Position numbers and translations under genes: made by a program
NCBI GenBank assembly: GCA_002633005.1
Contig: NMRA01000409.1
Coordinates: 184,407 to 248,406 of the forward strand
Reading direction: 5' to 3'
Origin: Phoronis australis
Lineage: Eukaryota; Phoronida; Phoronidae
Length of the DNA stretch: 64,000 nucleotides
Shown here: piece after piece, positions 12,401 through 24,348 of the stretch
Layout: each line of letters starts with the position of its first letter
Numbering within the stretch: position 1 is the stretch's first letter
Notes under the pieces: generated by a model
Told to the model about the DNA's origin: nothing
What the model saw: only the letters and a program-made list of their open reading frames with translations
Database searches by the model: none

Positions 12401-14014
12401 CCCAAACATGTCCACACTTAGGTTCGGAAATATGTCTTGATAGGGGATGTAGGGCTAGATTGCCGAAGCCATTTTGGGGTAGTACCCAAGGTGTGAGCCT
12501 AGATCAATGCAATTATTAAGACACCTAACAAGTTGACCAAAATCCGACGCCGTCTCGTAGCTGTCGCAAATATAGCTGCAAATGAGCATAGATGGTTTCT
12601 GATATTAGCTGCAACTATTAATATAGAAAAAACACTTGGCGGACCAAGAGCGTCATGAGGGATGAAGCACTCCACCTGGCGACCAAAGAAAGTGCATGAC
12701 TTCAATGATCAGTCTTGTTGGCAAAGAACTCTTGAATGCGCCATAACATAACTCGGACGATAGCGATCGCTTTCAAAAAAAACAAGGCGGTATCAAATAA
12801 TACGTCGAAAAGTTAAACGGATGTCTCTTCCTCAGGTCTTCTCAACACCAGAGGCCACTAAGCCACTGAAATATGCCTCAAATCTTTCCATTTAGTGATA
12901 GAAAATGTTTTTGTTTGTTTGTTTCGAAACACGTCATTCAGAGCATTTGGAAATAACGAGTGTCAAACTGTTACCAAATTTGACAGGTGTGTGTCAGTCA
13001 TCGCTCCCAATACTGGTCCGTTTCCAATCGAACTCAGGTGATATGATTAATTTGTAGTTTAGTAGAAGTTCTATAAATGTGAGGACGTTGTTACGACATG
13101 TTTAAAAAATGACGAGTGTCAGGTTATTTCATTATTTCCGTGTAAAGTAAGTGCGAAAGAAAGTCCAAAAACTTACCTCTGTTTTCTCACGTAAGCAAAT
13201 TTAGTGTCAAGACACGTCTGTCGGTAACTCGAACGGCTGCAGAACGCGCTAGACTGTACCACGCAAAGGAAAGTAATGGCCGAACTACTCGTCGAAAACA
13301 GAATCTCCGTGTATTGTGACAATGAACTGGAAATGGAAATAAGGAATGCCGTGTGACACGATCGAAGGCAATTACTTATTGAAGTTAGCGCTCTGAGCGA
13401 GACTGCCACTTAGTTTTCAGTGAGGGTAACTGGTGGAGTAATCCCACCATGGTAAAAGACTATGCAAGCGTGTTGTTTTGCCAAATCTGTTATAAACATT
13501 GACGTGCTTGTTGTGTAACACAAGAAACGTTTCAATCAATTATATGAAAATAGCATCGATTCTCAAAAATAAATAAGCAGGATAAGAAAGGACCTCGAAA
13601 TTCATGTAACAATGCGGCGCTTCTGAAACGAAACACCTTACCTGTAGAAATGCGTGCCGATGTCTGACAGGACCACGTGCTGGTAAACAATGGCCCGTTT
13701 CGTCACCATAGGTACGAGTGAATTAATGAGGTCACAGACAATACATCAGAACCTTCTCGCGAACTCTTACTTACTCCTCAAACTCGCAAGTAACTAACTT
13801 TACAATACGCAGCCCGGCGTTGGGCACTCAGTTTTTTTCAGATAACAAAACGTGGGTCCTTTTTCATTAGCACAGTACACATTCATGGTGAATACACAGT
13901 TTCCCCGGCATTACTGGAAAATAATGAATATTTGATTTTTTCCAAATATTCAAAGTCTAAGAGAATTAAACGGTTAATTTCTTAAGTAAAATGTAAATTT
14001 CCCATTCACAGGAT
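9441..14014. other. Intergenic region without recognisable gene
   Basis: Open frames on both strands stay below 95 codons and match nothing I know. A repeated GCGCCTATA word forms a weak inverted pair around 10682-10765. No confident exon or element. Confidence 0.45.
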
Positions 14015-14296
14015 GTACATGTAACACCTTCTCATTTGAAATGAGCTTTTCTCAAATAAATGAGCTTCGAAAAAAGGACTTAAATTGAATACTTAATAAG
14101 GTATTTCCCAGACAATGNACCACTCAAACGAATGACACTAGTGGTATACCCTATATATATATAGGGTAGACCGTTTAATGAATATGCAAGTGTGGCATTG
14201 TCTGGGAAATACCTTATTAAGTATTCAATTTAAGTCCTTTTTTCGAAGCTCATTTATTTGAGAAAAGCTCATTTCAAATGAGAAGGTGTTATGTAC
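14015..14296. repeat. Long palindrome (about 100-bp arms) beside an assembly gap
   Basis: The left arm, 14015-14117, and right arm, 14196-14296, are nearly perfect reverse complements (AACACCTTCTCATTTG outward, CCCAGACAATG inward). The loop holds a second palindrome, TACCCTATATATATATAGGG. A single n at 14118 sits exactly at the inner end of the left arm, so the arms or spacing could be affected by the gap. It is either a foldback MITE or a junction artefact. Confidence 0.7.
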
Positions 14297-16035
14297 TTGT
14301 CTTCCAAACATCCACTGTCGAAATTTGTGAAATACAATGCTCCTGGACAAGGTGCTAAGCTTTCAAGTGGAAGTCGTGTAAAATATGCAAATGTAATTTC
14401 GTGATTGTGCAACCTGTTTCCTTGAAAGCTATCGCACGTAAGTGAGTCGTGAATAAGAACATGTCGCAAAAAGCCGATTTCGTGTAAAAAGCGAACATCT
14501 CTTTTTGAGTGTAATTCAATCGAACAAGCAGGGCATATCAAGTTTCAATTGAGACGTCCTTTTGCATCAAACGGTCGACGCTAATTCTCGTTTTGGTCAC
14601 AATAACAAATTTACCACTTCCTGCCAAAGACTCATCGTTTTTCGTTTACAGGATATCGTTTACATTCGACCCTATGATGTGCTTTTTGCCATGTAAACAC
14701 AAATACACTTGACTGTGTAGGCTATATTTACACCACTTAAAGTCGTGTAAATGTAAATTTGAACATTTGCTTAATACACACATGACATAGTTACATGTAC
14801 ATGTATGTGAAAGCAATGTGAATTTTCATACGGGTGTAATAAGGACAGCTAAACCACAAGTGACATTTCAACAATATTTCTGGGATCTCATCTCCTCAGA
14901 AGTCAACACCACGACCATGTACACGCCCAGGTGCGCCCTCTGTTGCCCCATGCGTGAATTGGACGCTTTTTTGTAAGAAAGATCCTGCTATATATATTGG
15001 GTGATGCTTTCAACCTAACTCCCCTTTTCCGTGCAACGCTTTTACTGGATATTGACCATCGCAAAGAGGTACAATAGGAACACTTATTTTATAAGAAAAG
15101 CACCTTTTCGGGTCACTTTACTAAAGATCTTTTTGAACATTGAATTTCCAGAGTTAGTGCGACCAAATCATTTTGAGCTTATCTACATCAGTAACGATAT
15201 AATCGGTATTGATAATCACAAATCTAATAAAGAACATGTCGAACACGGGAACCCATTGTGTTTTAATAAAAAACGAGAACAATAACGCGAGCGCGATAAT
15301 TGATATGCACATGTAACCTCCATCGATACCGCCGGGGAAAATGGAAAACCCCAAGTTCATGTTGAAGTCTTGAGAAGCAGCATCTAAAGTAACTGTGCAT
15401 TCTGTGAATGGGTCACGAAAATTGTTACTTTCGCAACTCCTGTGAGGTTACCTGCGGGCGGTTCGAAGCCCTGGACCACAGTTTTTTTCTATCATGGCCT
15501 GGCACCAATGACCTTTTGACTGGTGGATTATCTTCTTTGTTTTTAATATGTTCATGAGAAATCTGATAAGGGATACGCTAGACCCGCCGCAATCCGGTTT
15601 CATTGCAATTGTAGCAAAACAGTCTTGTGTCGTTCCTTCGAGCCCAGGTGTCGGTTTTCTTTTTCCTCATACAATGTGTTTGCAAATAGGCGATTTCTTA
15701 TATGGATATATGAAAGTAATTGAGAAAATTGGCACGATAATTCGGAATTATCTCGTGCCGTAATTATATGGTAGATGCCGTAAAACCATTACCGCAATAT
15801 GTGACTATTATCTCCGTTAATGTTTTAAGTTTCCTTTCTTGTTTCTCTATTAAAACACGAAATTTTATGGATGAATACAATTCTGTAATTATGTTAGCAG
15901 TGAATGTGCAGCTGAATAAATGTACATTTTATTTTCATCGTAGTGAGTATGTTTATTTTCTTCTGATTTCTGCCTGAATGTGAAAATTAAATGCACTAAT
16001 GGAATGAAAGCCAGCCGCAAAGGGGCGTGCCAGGG
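14297..16035. other. Intergenic region upstream of the IL-17-like gene
   Basis: No convincing exon or transposon. A lone tRNA B-box-like sequence at 15460-15470 has no matching A box. Confidence 0.45.
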
Positions 16036-16041
16036 TATAAA
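16036..16041 (+). promoter_or_regulatory. Candidate TATA box of the IL-17-like gene
   Basis: TATAAA lies 122 bases before the start codon; transcription would start near 16066, giving a 5' UTR of about 100 bases. A second TATAAA at 16112-16117 is only about 45 bases before the ATG and is less well placed. Confidence 0.4.
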
Positions 16042-16162
16042 GTCAGGTTTTTTTTACGTTAACGGCCCACGCGTCCTCCTCGAACTCTTCGGTAAGCAGG
16101 TGCAACGCCTCTATAAAACCCGAATTTGGTATACGTGATGTTTAAAACGGTACATAACTGAA

Positions 16163-16250
16163 ATGGCTGGACGCAAGATAGCAATAGGCCTACTACTGAG
16201 TTTTCTTGTGGTCGCTGGCGTGGTGGCAGCTGATCCAAAGTTTGACACCA
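16163..16250 (+). CDS. IL-17-like gene, exon 1 (signal peptide)
   Basis: Encodes residues 1-29 plus the first base of an AAC codon. The donor reads ACCA|GTAAGT. Only one ATG precedes the hydrophobic segment in frame. Confidence 0.85.
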
Positions 16251-18087
16251 GTAAGTGTTAGGGTCGTGGGAGCAATAGGAGTCGCTTTACGCATACAATT
16301 CTTTAGCGGTGTGGGAACACAAAATACTAAAGTGCCTTTCTCTTGGCCTGTTGTGACGTACGTTGTCGCACTCGACGTATAATGTCTCGCGGGCTCATGG
16401 GATTTCTTCTGGGATTTTTTCATTCGTGGACAGTTTTAGACGTTGGACATTTTTGTGTGATAAGTTTCAACATCCCATCTCACCACAGTGGCAATTTGAC
16501 GGCATGGTGGTCACAAAAGCTTTATAAAAAACTCTGGGAAATGTCCCATTGCTTAAAATTCATATAAGAATGCAAAAGTGCGCTATCTAGTACGCTAGCG
16601 CCATCTACGCGAGGTGTCTGTGGCCGCTTATGTCGGAAAATATCTATTTAGTGGTCGTGTGTTGTAACATTCAGCTAATTTGCTGTAAAGAAATAGGACG
16701 TTTACATCATACAAAATTTGGTTTTGATCCCGTTGTTTCCTTATATTTTCTTAAATAAGGATTGTCACGTGACCTAATTAGAGACGGATTGGTATAAAGT
16801 CAAAAATCAAATGCTACGGAATTTCAAATTTCAGAAAATGTACACTTTCGCCAATTAAATTCTACAGTTTTGAGATATTAAATATCTGTATTTTTGAGAC
16901 TCGACTTGAAAACTGACCGCGTGGCTTATTGTCACGCGATTGGAGTACCGTCTAGCGTTTGGTGGTCGCAGACTGCTTTGGTGTTGTAGTCAGGGTCGGT
17001 AGACAATCTGTCTTCCTTGCAGGCCCTATTAGAGTTCTGTTTTCATTATTTCTGATGGATGATTTTTCCCTGACGAACATCCGCATGATTTTCTTAACTG
17101 CTCAGTATTTCTGGTTTTCCGTAGGCTATATTTCTTTCCCTTGAACCGAATGTTGTCAAATGAACACGTGCATGGAACCGTGTGTGAATTAGCGATGTCT
17201 TTTTAGAATTTCTAACTTTTCTAACATTGTATAAACCTCGTATGCAGGTTTATTTTTTTTTAGATAGCTTCATGCTGCTTTATTTTAATTTTCATCCAAA
17301 ATGATCGTGTGAGTTTGTGTGTTTTAGTGTGTTTTTGTTTGTTTTTATACGAATGACATTCAACCTTCAAAAAGCACTCCATGTTTTAGAAATAAGATTA
17401 GAGTACAAATAACCAAACAAACTTAAATTCTGAGTATGTGCCGCAGTAGGACTACCCTCGTATTGCGTTTACATCAATAATGCTGTTTTATTTTCATGAC
17501 TCTATTCTCAGACGTTGATTTTGGTACACGCTATGATGCACATAACTGCGTAAACAAAGGCGAAGTAGAGGACTTCTCTAGCGATGACGTCGCATTGTGT
17601 TCTTACTGTGACGCTATCCTGGAACTTCCGGAGGGATACACGCCTCGCCGGATTACGGAGAAGGTCTGTCAGCATAACGCCGTCTGCCTGGGACACAGTG
17701 AGTCGTGGTTTTCAATAGCTATATAATTACAGTAGCGGTAAAACTGTGTCTATGCCCACCATTTCAGTGAACTTCTAGAAAATGAAATGCCCGACTGATT
17801 AGGTTAGAGCGGAACTTAATCTGCAACAACAAAACCGAGTCTTTCATCAATTAAAAAATTCGGCCCACAATCAAGTAAGTTAGAAAGTTTACCATTCAAT
17901 ATGTAGAGCTACACGTAAGGACGTGTTTGTAAACAGTACCACTTATCTGTTTTCAGACGTAGAAGGCGATTGCAAGCAGAAAATAATGAAGGTCTTGGCC
18001 ACGAGCTCTAAAGGTGAAAAAGTCGTAGTGAAGGTCGCTTCCGGATGTGAGTGCATGGTGGATAAAGCGAAATTTCCACTGGTGTGA
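16163..18087 (+). CDS. Secreted cystine-rich protein, IL-17-like cytokine (3 exons)
   Basis: Exons 16163-16250, 17512-17697 and 17957-18087 join with clean GT-AG introns, all phase 1, into a 134-residue protein. Residues 1-23 form a signal peptide (basic MAGRK, then a Leu/Val-rich core ending AA before DPK). The mature part has eight cysteines (42, 59, 62, 82, 88, 97, 122, 124). The stretch YTPRRITEKVC (72-82), a Cx5C pair at 82/88, and a late GCEC near the C-terminus match the IL-17 layout of Y-P-x-x-I-x-E-x-x-C, a following Cys, and G-C-x-C. By family knowledge this would be a dimeric secreted signal acting through IL-17 receptors. Exon 2 is symmetric (186 nt). Other cystine-knot ligands, such as spaetzle-like ones, are the main alternative. 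The gene structure is strong; the family call is moderate. Confidence 0.75.
16740..16885 (+). repeat. Dispersed repeat family R1, copy 2 (partial, in intron 1)
   Basis: Contains GTCACGTGACCTAATTAG, TATAAAGTCAAAAATCAAAT, TTTCAGAAAATGTA and AAATTCTACAGTTTTGAGA, in the same order as in the other R1 copies. Only the right part of the family is present, inside intron 1 of the IL-17-like gene. Confidence 0.7.
17512..17697 (+). CDS. IL-17-like gene, exon 2
   Basis: Carries residues 30-91 and five of the eight cysteines, including the RRITEKVC core. It begins after TTCTCAG and ends CACA|GTGAGT. Its length, 186 nt with phase 1 on both sides, means skipping it would keep the frame. Confidence 0.85.
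17957..18087 (+). CDS. IL-17-like gene, exon 3 (C-terminus and stop)
   Basis: Begins after TGTTTTCAG and ends at TGA 18085-18087. Encodes a Lys/Val-rich beta-strand-like segment (GEKVVVKVASGCECMV) with the terminal C-x-C pair. Confidence 0.85.
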
Positions 18088-18175
18088 ACGCTGCATCCTC
18101 AGCTGGTGTGAACTTCACAAGCTTGATTCGTTGATGCAATGCAACATTGTGTGTCGATTGTTGACAGGTTTACCA

Positions 18176-18181
18176 AATAAA
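18176..18181 (+). terminator. Polyadenylation signal AATAAA of the IL-17-like gene
   Basis: The canonical hexamer lies 89 bases after the stop codon. Confidence 0.6.
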
Positions 18182-18698
18182 TACAAATCACAAATTTACG
18201 TCTAGTCCGTTTTGTATGCATGGAAGTATTTTTTGTGTAATGGCAGATCCCGATTTTATTTGCAGGAAGTACCCGGCTTTTCTGCACAAATCTATCGTAC
18301 GGCAAACCGGAGATTTCTGCAGAAAGGCCTATCTAGATATGCCCCCGTTTGCGCATATGGAGATCCGTACGCGTGGTTAAACCTTAAAATTTCCCCCAGT
18401 TTCATAGGAAATGGACACTAAAATTGCAATTAAGATAATTTTTCAATAATAAGCTTCTGTCTGTTGGGAACAATCAGACATTGATGTGTTCAAGTGTATT
18501 AGCTCTCTTGGTTACAGAGTAATCGCGGGCTTCAGTTAAACTTGGGCGCATATTTGACACTTCCAAATGCACTCCCGGGCGTAGACATGTATTTAGACTT
18601 GGCGTTTGCCTAACTGATAATGTCAAGGTCCGAATAAACGAATCCGACTTATCTGCTGAAAATCGCAACACCTGTGTGCGGCAAAGTTGTAACTGCAA

Positions 18699-19579
18699 TG
18701 ATACGCCGTAAAATGTAACAATTTCGTAAAATGAAACAACTGTTACATTTTATGTCGCTGTTACATTTTACGTTGCTAGGCCTCTCCTAAAATGTAACAA
18801 GTTGTTACATTTGATGTAATTGTTACAATTTACGTCGAATGCACATGGGAGAAATGTACCATTTTTACATTTTACGAAAACGACGTCATATTTCATGAGT
18901 TTGCATGGTATTTATCACACAGAGGAAAACTGTTCACACACTTAACGCCTTCTTTCTCGGATTATGTGAATGAAATTCTATAAATTGTACCATGTCGAAT
19001 TTATAGATGTGTCCCTATGTGCTTTCCATGTTTTTATCATGATAAGTTTTATGGTATAGTCAAAAATGTACAGCGAACAATTTCAATTCCACTTGAAAGG
19101 AGTTTCCAGGATCAGGTAACAAGCTTTTTTATTATTAAAGCGTTCTTGTAATCTTTTGTTGACGCTCACAGCTTGTATCCGGCATTACAGTAAACACACT
19201 TCTCTTGATAAGCACAACAATGGCATTGTATTTGGCAGATATTCACCGTATTTCTACCAGCAGAAACGACAGTAACAATATTTTCATGGAGAATTCGATT
19301 TCGGAAGCCAGTGTGATAGAAAAAACACCAGTTTTAGTCCAGTACACCCTGGCATTGTCAAACACCACTTGTTCGTTATTTTGGTCATTTTCTTTGCAAT
19401 ATGACGTGGGTATAGTAAAACGTAACAACGGTACATTTCTCGCGTGTGCGTTCGACGTGAAATGTAAAAACTACGTAAAATGTAACAACTTGTTACATTT
19501 TAGGAGATGCTTAGCAACGTAAAATGTAACAATGACGTAAAGTGTAACAACTGAAATTGTTACATTTTACGGCGTATCA
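18699..19579. mobile_element. Foldback element with about 170-bp terminal inverted repeats
   Basis: The left arm, about 18699-18871, begins TGATACGCCGTAAAATGTAACA, and its complement ends the element at 19579; the right arm runs from about 19430. Both arms consist largely of the word TGTTACATTTTACG and its complement, so each arm can also fold on itself. The 560-bp centre has no recognisable transposase; a 105-codon frame at 19205-19522 runs into the right arm and is probably fortuitous. I found no clear target-site duplication. Confidence 0.8.
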
Positions 19580-19747
19580 CTACACACGGGGGGGGCTTTT
19601 GCCGTAGTCCCGCACCTTAACTCTACACTGGCATTAACATCTAGGGTACACTTCACAAACGAGTCCATTTGGCGAGACTTTTACAAAATCAATGTACGAC
19701 CTGATTTGCATGTAAATTTTTCTGAGAATATTAGTCTGGTGGCTGTT

Positions 19748-19950
19748 GAATGCTTTCTTGTATAATAATTTTATATTCAAGGTATATGACAGCAGAATGC
19801 TTTCTTGTATAATATTCAAGGTATATGACAGCAGAATGCTTTCTTGTATAATATTCAAGGTATATGACAGCAGAATGCTTTCTTGTATAATATTCAAGGT
19901 ATATGACAGCAGAATGCTTTTTTGTATAATATTCAAGGTATATGACAGCA
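19748..19950. repeat. 39-bp tandem repeat, about five units
   Basis: The unit begins GAATGCTTTCTTGTATAATA and ends TTCAAGGTATATGACAGCA. Copies 2 to 5 are almost identical and the first carries an 8-base insertion. Because 39 is divisible by three, the array is open in frames on both strands and gives repeated LSYTLNIIQESIL or ILRIFKVYDSR-like peptides, which I take as by-products. Confidence 0.95.
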
Positions 19951-20264
19951 TAAGCGTAGTTGTTCTGTTAGCCAGAACTAAGTGATCTCCTCGAGTGACG
20001 CTTTTGAAGGCAATTAATATTTTATGAACTTTCCTGTTAAAAATGATCGCAAATCAAATTAAGCACGGCTGCAATTCGCGAAATCCTGCTATTTATCGTG
20101 CAGTGATTGATGACACTATGTTCTTCACCGGTGAAATTAAGGTATCGTTTTTAATCGAATTACAAGATGTTTAAAGACAAAACCATGAAATTCTGACATT
20201 TTTCATAAAGTAAACTTGACAAGGAAACATACATACATGTACATACATACATGTACATACCTGC

Positions 20265-20690
20265 CCACTTAAGGTTATATAAGACCCTCGAAAAATGGCC
20301 AAATTTGGCAATTTTCGGTACACTAGTCTCAGAAATGGCCGATCGAATTGATACGACAATTTCAAATACCCCGGCTACTTTATGCACTGTTTTTAAAAAA
20401 TTCCACCTTTTGACGGGCTGTCAAAAATAGAATTTAATGATTTTTATGTAACAGCTTTTTTGAGATTTCATCTTGAACATTTATATTACATTTGTTCATG
20501 TTATCGATATTGATTTGCTATGGATGTATCTTTATATTTTGCTAATTTCTACTAAAAAGACATGGTCGTGCGACCCAATTAAGAGCAGATTGATAGTATG
20601 TCAAAAATCAAATTTAACAGGCTTTCGACTTTCAGAAAAAATATACTTTCATATAGTTAAAATCTATAGTTTTGTAGTTATTTTGCAAAT
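20265..20690 (+). repeat. Dispersed repeat family R1, copy 3
   Basis: Starts with TAAGGTTATATAAGACCCTC and ATGGCCAAATTTGGCAATTTT, and continues through CTTGAACATTTATAT, GTCAAAAATCAAATTTAACAGG and ATCTATAGTTTTGTAG. This copy shows both halves of the family. A 154-codon frame at 20473-20937 begins inside it but is not conserved in sister copies. Confidence 0.75.
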
Positions 20691-22804
20691 GAAATACGCC
20701 AAGTGGATAAGGTCTTACGTAACCTTAAAGCAATTTTGGTTGATAATGTTTGAAAATCAGTTGTCGGCGTCAATGTTTTTCTGTCACGGAAAACATCATA
20801 CTGAAGGAATGACTACCCGATTCTCGTCTCACCATCTGATGTCGGCCTCCGTAGACGCGAGAAACTTGGAAAAAGGCAAAATGAAGCAAACTTCACGCAC
20901 AGCCACGAGTCGAGCGTTCTTTGGAACTTTAGCCTAGCAAAATGTGCAGCTGAGTGAGACGGGTGACGCGGGTTTGGCCAATACTGGACTATGCGATAGA
21001 ACTCACTGTTTCTGTTACATAAGCGAATTTCAAGCGAATATTTCTCACTGCAAATGTTTCACGACTGCTTTTGTGTCTAATATGGAAATGGAATACTGTC
21101 CGGTCCCGAGAAGGGAGTGCCTCGGTTCGTCACCCCCGCCCTCCTGTTCGCGAATTAATGATTAGGTTTCTGATTTGATCCCGTCTTCTATGAAAAATGT
21201 TCTAAAATGATACAATGTTTCGCGAATTGTACCATCTTGCTTGTGTACACGAACCACCATACTAAATCGGCCACTATGAGCATACCCGCTTCCGGCGAGC
21301 ACCAACCGTTCGATAGGATCGGGTCACTAAAGGTTAGGCACACTCCCAGGAAAGAATTTCGTGACCCATTTTTTAATCCGACCCTTTTCGCAAATGGTGA
21401 GAATAGCATTTGGACATCGTATTCCCAGATACGTAACGTTGTTCCAGTAGGACATTTTCCCTGGGACCCGTACTCGTACACAGCGTCATCTCTGAGGGTA
21501 ACTGCATGGTCGAGTTCAGTAACGTACACTAGTGTCTCGCAAGTAAAGCAAGATTTCGCGAGATTCAGCAAGATGTTGTGTATTTTCAATGAGAACATGT
21601 GATTTCAGGGGCTAGATTTTTCTTACCGCGAGGCAGTGGAATCATTTGCTGTTCAGAAAGTACTGAGGACATATGTGGTCGATAGGGGACACAGTCATTT
21701 TTGAGGCAGGGGCGTCTTGCACAATCCTAAAGCCCACCTCGTTATTCGGTATCATCTCCGATGTAAAAAATCTACAATTAGCTGGACTAGCTTTGCTGGT
21801 TGATTTATTGAAAGCGACACTAACCCGACCCGGCCGCGTTCCACCAGTCTTAGGAAGCGATTTGATTTAAACCACTTGCCGCTAATTAACCTATGGTCTC
21901 TGCATGCTTACTCATGTGAGAAATGATAACTAGGTTTGCAAAGAATTGGTAGTTCGTTCCGCTGTCATACTTGGCGCAAACTATATTGACGCACGCAGTG
22001 ATCAGCCAACAAAGTTCTACGGCTTGATCTCAAGCAATAGCGAACGGTCAGTTCTAACGAAGCCCTAAAGTTATATTCAATTTCACTATCGAATTAGACC
22101 AATTTCTTAACGGTCGTCAGTGCATAGGCGGGCTTGGGTACAGCCCCTATCCTAATTACAAGGGATCAAAATTCACCATTCACATGGGTGACATTTTTCC
22201 GATCCCTCTCCCCTTTTTTCCACTAGCATATGCACAATCTACGATGTTTCATGTTTCGATCTGAAAACCAGTTGGTGAAATGGCCGGTCATGATCTACGG
22301 CTATTACGATTGGTTTGCCTGTGGCGGGTGAGCTTGCTCGTAATTCATCATCGACCGTGCCTATAGAACGAAAAAGCTGAATGCTTCTTCCTTCGGGGCG
22401 CCATTGCTATTTTTGCCTAATGGTTTTTACGTCTTGATTTAAAATAAAATATAGGAAATTGTGCCGTTCGATAACTGAGCCATTTTCATCAGTGACGTGA
22501 ACGCGCGCGTGCACGGCTCAACTCCGCCCACCCTGCCTCTCTGAACATGTGCCACACTCACTCCTGAATCAAACGCAGCGACAATTACTATGGATCTGCT
22601 ATTCAGAAACTATCTACAGTTAAACATCTTCAGCTCCTTCTAAACCATTTTGAAACATTTGAGACACGACGATTTTTGGGCCAAAATGTCTGAGCCATAT
22701 ACAGACATTTATACATTTTAGAGTGTCTATTGTCTGAAGATCAGTGAGACGATACAAGTGGGAAAGTAGGTGATTAGATCGACTCCATAAAACTTTTAGT
22801 GTCG
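20691..22804. other. Intergenic region with two overlapping unrecognised open frames
   Basis: At about 21188-21602 both strands are open for over 130 codons in antisense to each other. Neither peptide has a motif I recognise and no splice sites frame them convincingly. The remainder shows no element. Confidence 0.4.
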
Positions 22805-23320
22805 AATGAGATTATTTGGGACCCTCTAGAAATGGCCAAATTTGCCAGTAAACGTCGGAACATCATATCTCAGAAATGACTCATCGGATTCTTATAAAAC
22901 TTTCAGATACCATGCTTTACGCCGTACTGTTCTCTAAACAGCTGTTAGCAATTCCTTGTTAAAAATTCTACTTTTGCATCAGAGGACTATCAAAGATAAG
23001 ACTTTAAAATTCATGATTTAAAAAAATTTAAAAGTAATCATAAAACGAAAACGGAGTGATAATTATTTACAAAACTGTAACAAAGTTTTTGAGATTCCAT
23101 CTTGAAAATGTATATGGAACGAAACTTGGTCATGTTATTTCCACTGTTTTGCTATAGATGTACCTTTATATTTACTAAGTAGTTGCTAAAACAAATGTCA
23201 ACAATAGCAGATTTATATAAAGTCAAAAATCAAATGCAACAGGCTCTCTACTTTCGGAAAATATAAACTTTTATTGAGTTAAACTCTTATAGTCGTGTAG
23301 ATATTTGGCTAAATTACACC
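22805..23320 (+). repeat. Dispersed repeat family R1, copy 4 (most complete)
   Basis: The longest copy: GGGACCCTCTAGAAATGGCC and CATCATATCTCAGAAATG at the left; AAAACTGTAACAAAGTTTTTG, TGTTTTGCTATAGATGTACC and AAAGTCAAAAATCAAATGC at the right. Comparing copies suggests a unit of roughly 500-650 bp. No terminal inverted repeat is obvious. Confidence 0.75.
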
Positions 23321-23375
23321 GACAAGGTCGCATTCATAATCTCAAAAAGATTTAAGAAAGTTCGCCATTTTCATC

Positions 23376-24348
23376 ATGGAGACCAGTATATACGAACTGA
23401 CTGGCAAGCAATATGAATGTACAGTAGTAAGTATATGTGATTATAGTAAGCAACCTGCTAGAGCGGGCCAAACACATTTTTTCTGTGATTTTGTACCAAA
23501 AAATCAGAAGACTGCTATGCGCATTTCTCTCCATGACCGTGACATCATCTGGAACGGTCTACTTAAATGATTCAGAAAGACATCTCAGTACTGATACCCA
23601 TTCCGCTTCTCACGGCTACTATCAAAGCCTTGGTACGTTTCACTGAAAATAGACAAAGACTAGTACTGAATTTCGTTTTCTGGTACCATGGCATAGCCAC
23701 ACCGCCACACCCAACTAAAAAAGCTCCTAATTGAATGACCTGCAGCGAATTTGGGAAACTATATAAAAAAACTTCAATAGGCCAGCCTGACTCTTTCGTG
23801 ATAACTTCCGATGAAACTGGTCGAAAATTTGAAACAATCCACCGCAAGTCACGGTCAGTATTTTTCGNATGGAGACCAGTATATACGAACTGACTGGCAA
23901 GCAATATGAATGTACAGTAGTAGGTATATGTGATTATAGTAAGCAACCTGTTAGAGCGGGCCAAACACATTTTTTCTGTGATTTTGTACCAAAAAATCAG
24001 AAGACTGCTATGCGCATTTCTCTTCATGACATCATCTGGAACGGTCTACTTAAACTCAGGACATCTCAGTACTGATACCCATTCCGCTTCTCACGGCTAC
24101 TATCAAAGCCTTGGTACGTTTCACTGAAAATAGACAAAGACTAGTACTGAATTTCGTTTTCTGGTACCATGGCATAGCCACACCGCCACACCCAACTAAA
24201 AAAGCTCCTAATTGAATGACCGGCAGCGAATTTGGGAAACTATATAAAAAAACTTCAATAGGCCAGCCTGACTCTTTCGTGATAACTTCCGATGAAACTG
24301 GTCGAAAATTTGAAACAATCCACCGCAAGTCACGGTCAGTATTTTTCG
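23376..24348. repeat. Near-identical tandem copies separated by a one-base gap (probable contig overlap)
   Basis: Copy 1 is 23376-23867 and copy 2 is 23869-24348, with the n at 23868 exactly between them. Both start GGAGACCAGTATATACGAAC and end CACGGTCAGTATTTTTCG. They differ by a few substitutions and short indels, the level expected between alleles. The simplest reading is that two overlapping contig ends were joined by a gap rather than merged. Confidence 0.8.

Noticed and set aside
12499-12705. Possible transposase fragment read on the plus strand (KIRRRLVAVANIAANEHRWF)
   Set aside because: Contains an in-frame stop and no catalytic motif that fits a known transposase.
15421-15490. tRNA-like B box GGTTCGAAGCC followed by a T-run
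   Set aside because: No A box or acceptor-stem pairing could be found upstream.
19205-19522. 105-codon frame
   Set aside because: Runs into the inverted arm of the foldback element and ends in its repeats.
20473-20937. 154-codon open frame
   Set aside because: Its first half lies in repeat R1, whose other copies do not keep the frame, and the peptide shows no known motif.
21188-21602. Overlapping antisense frames of 131 and 136 codons
   Set aside because: Neither has recognisable domains, splice context or composition favouring one strand; mirrored openness suggests chance.
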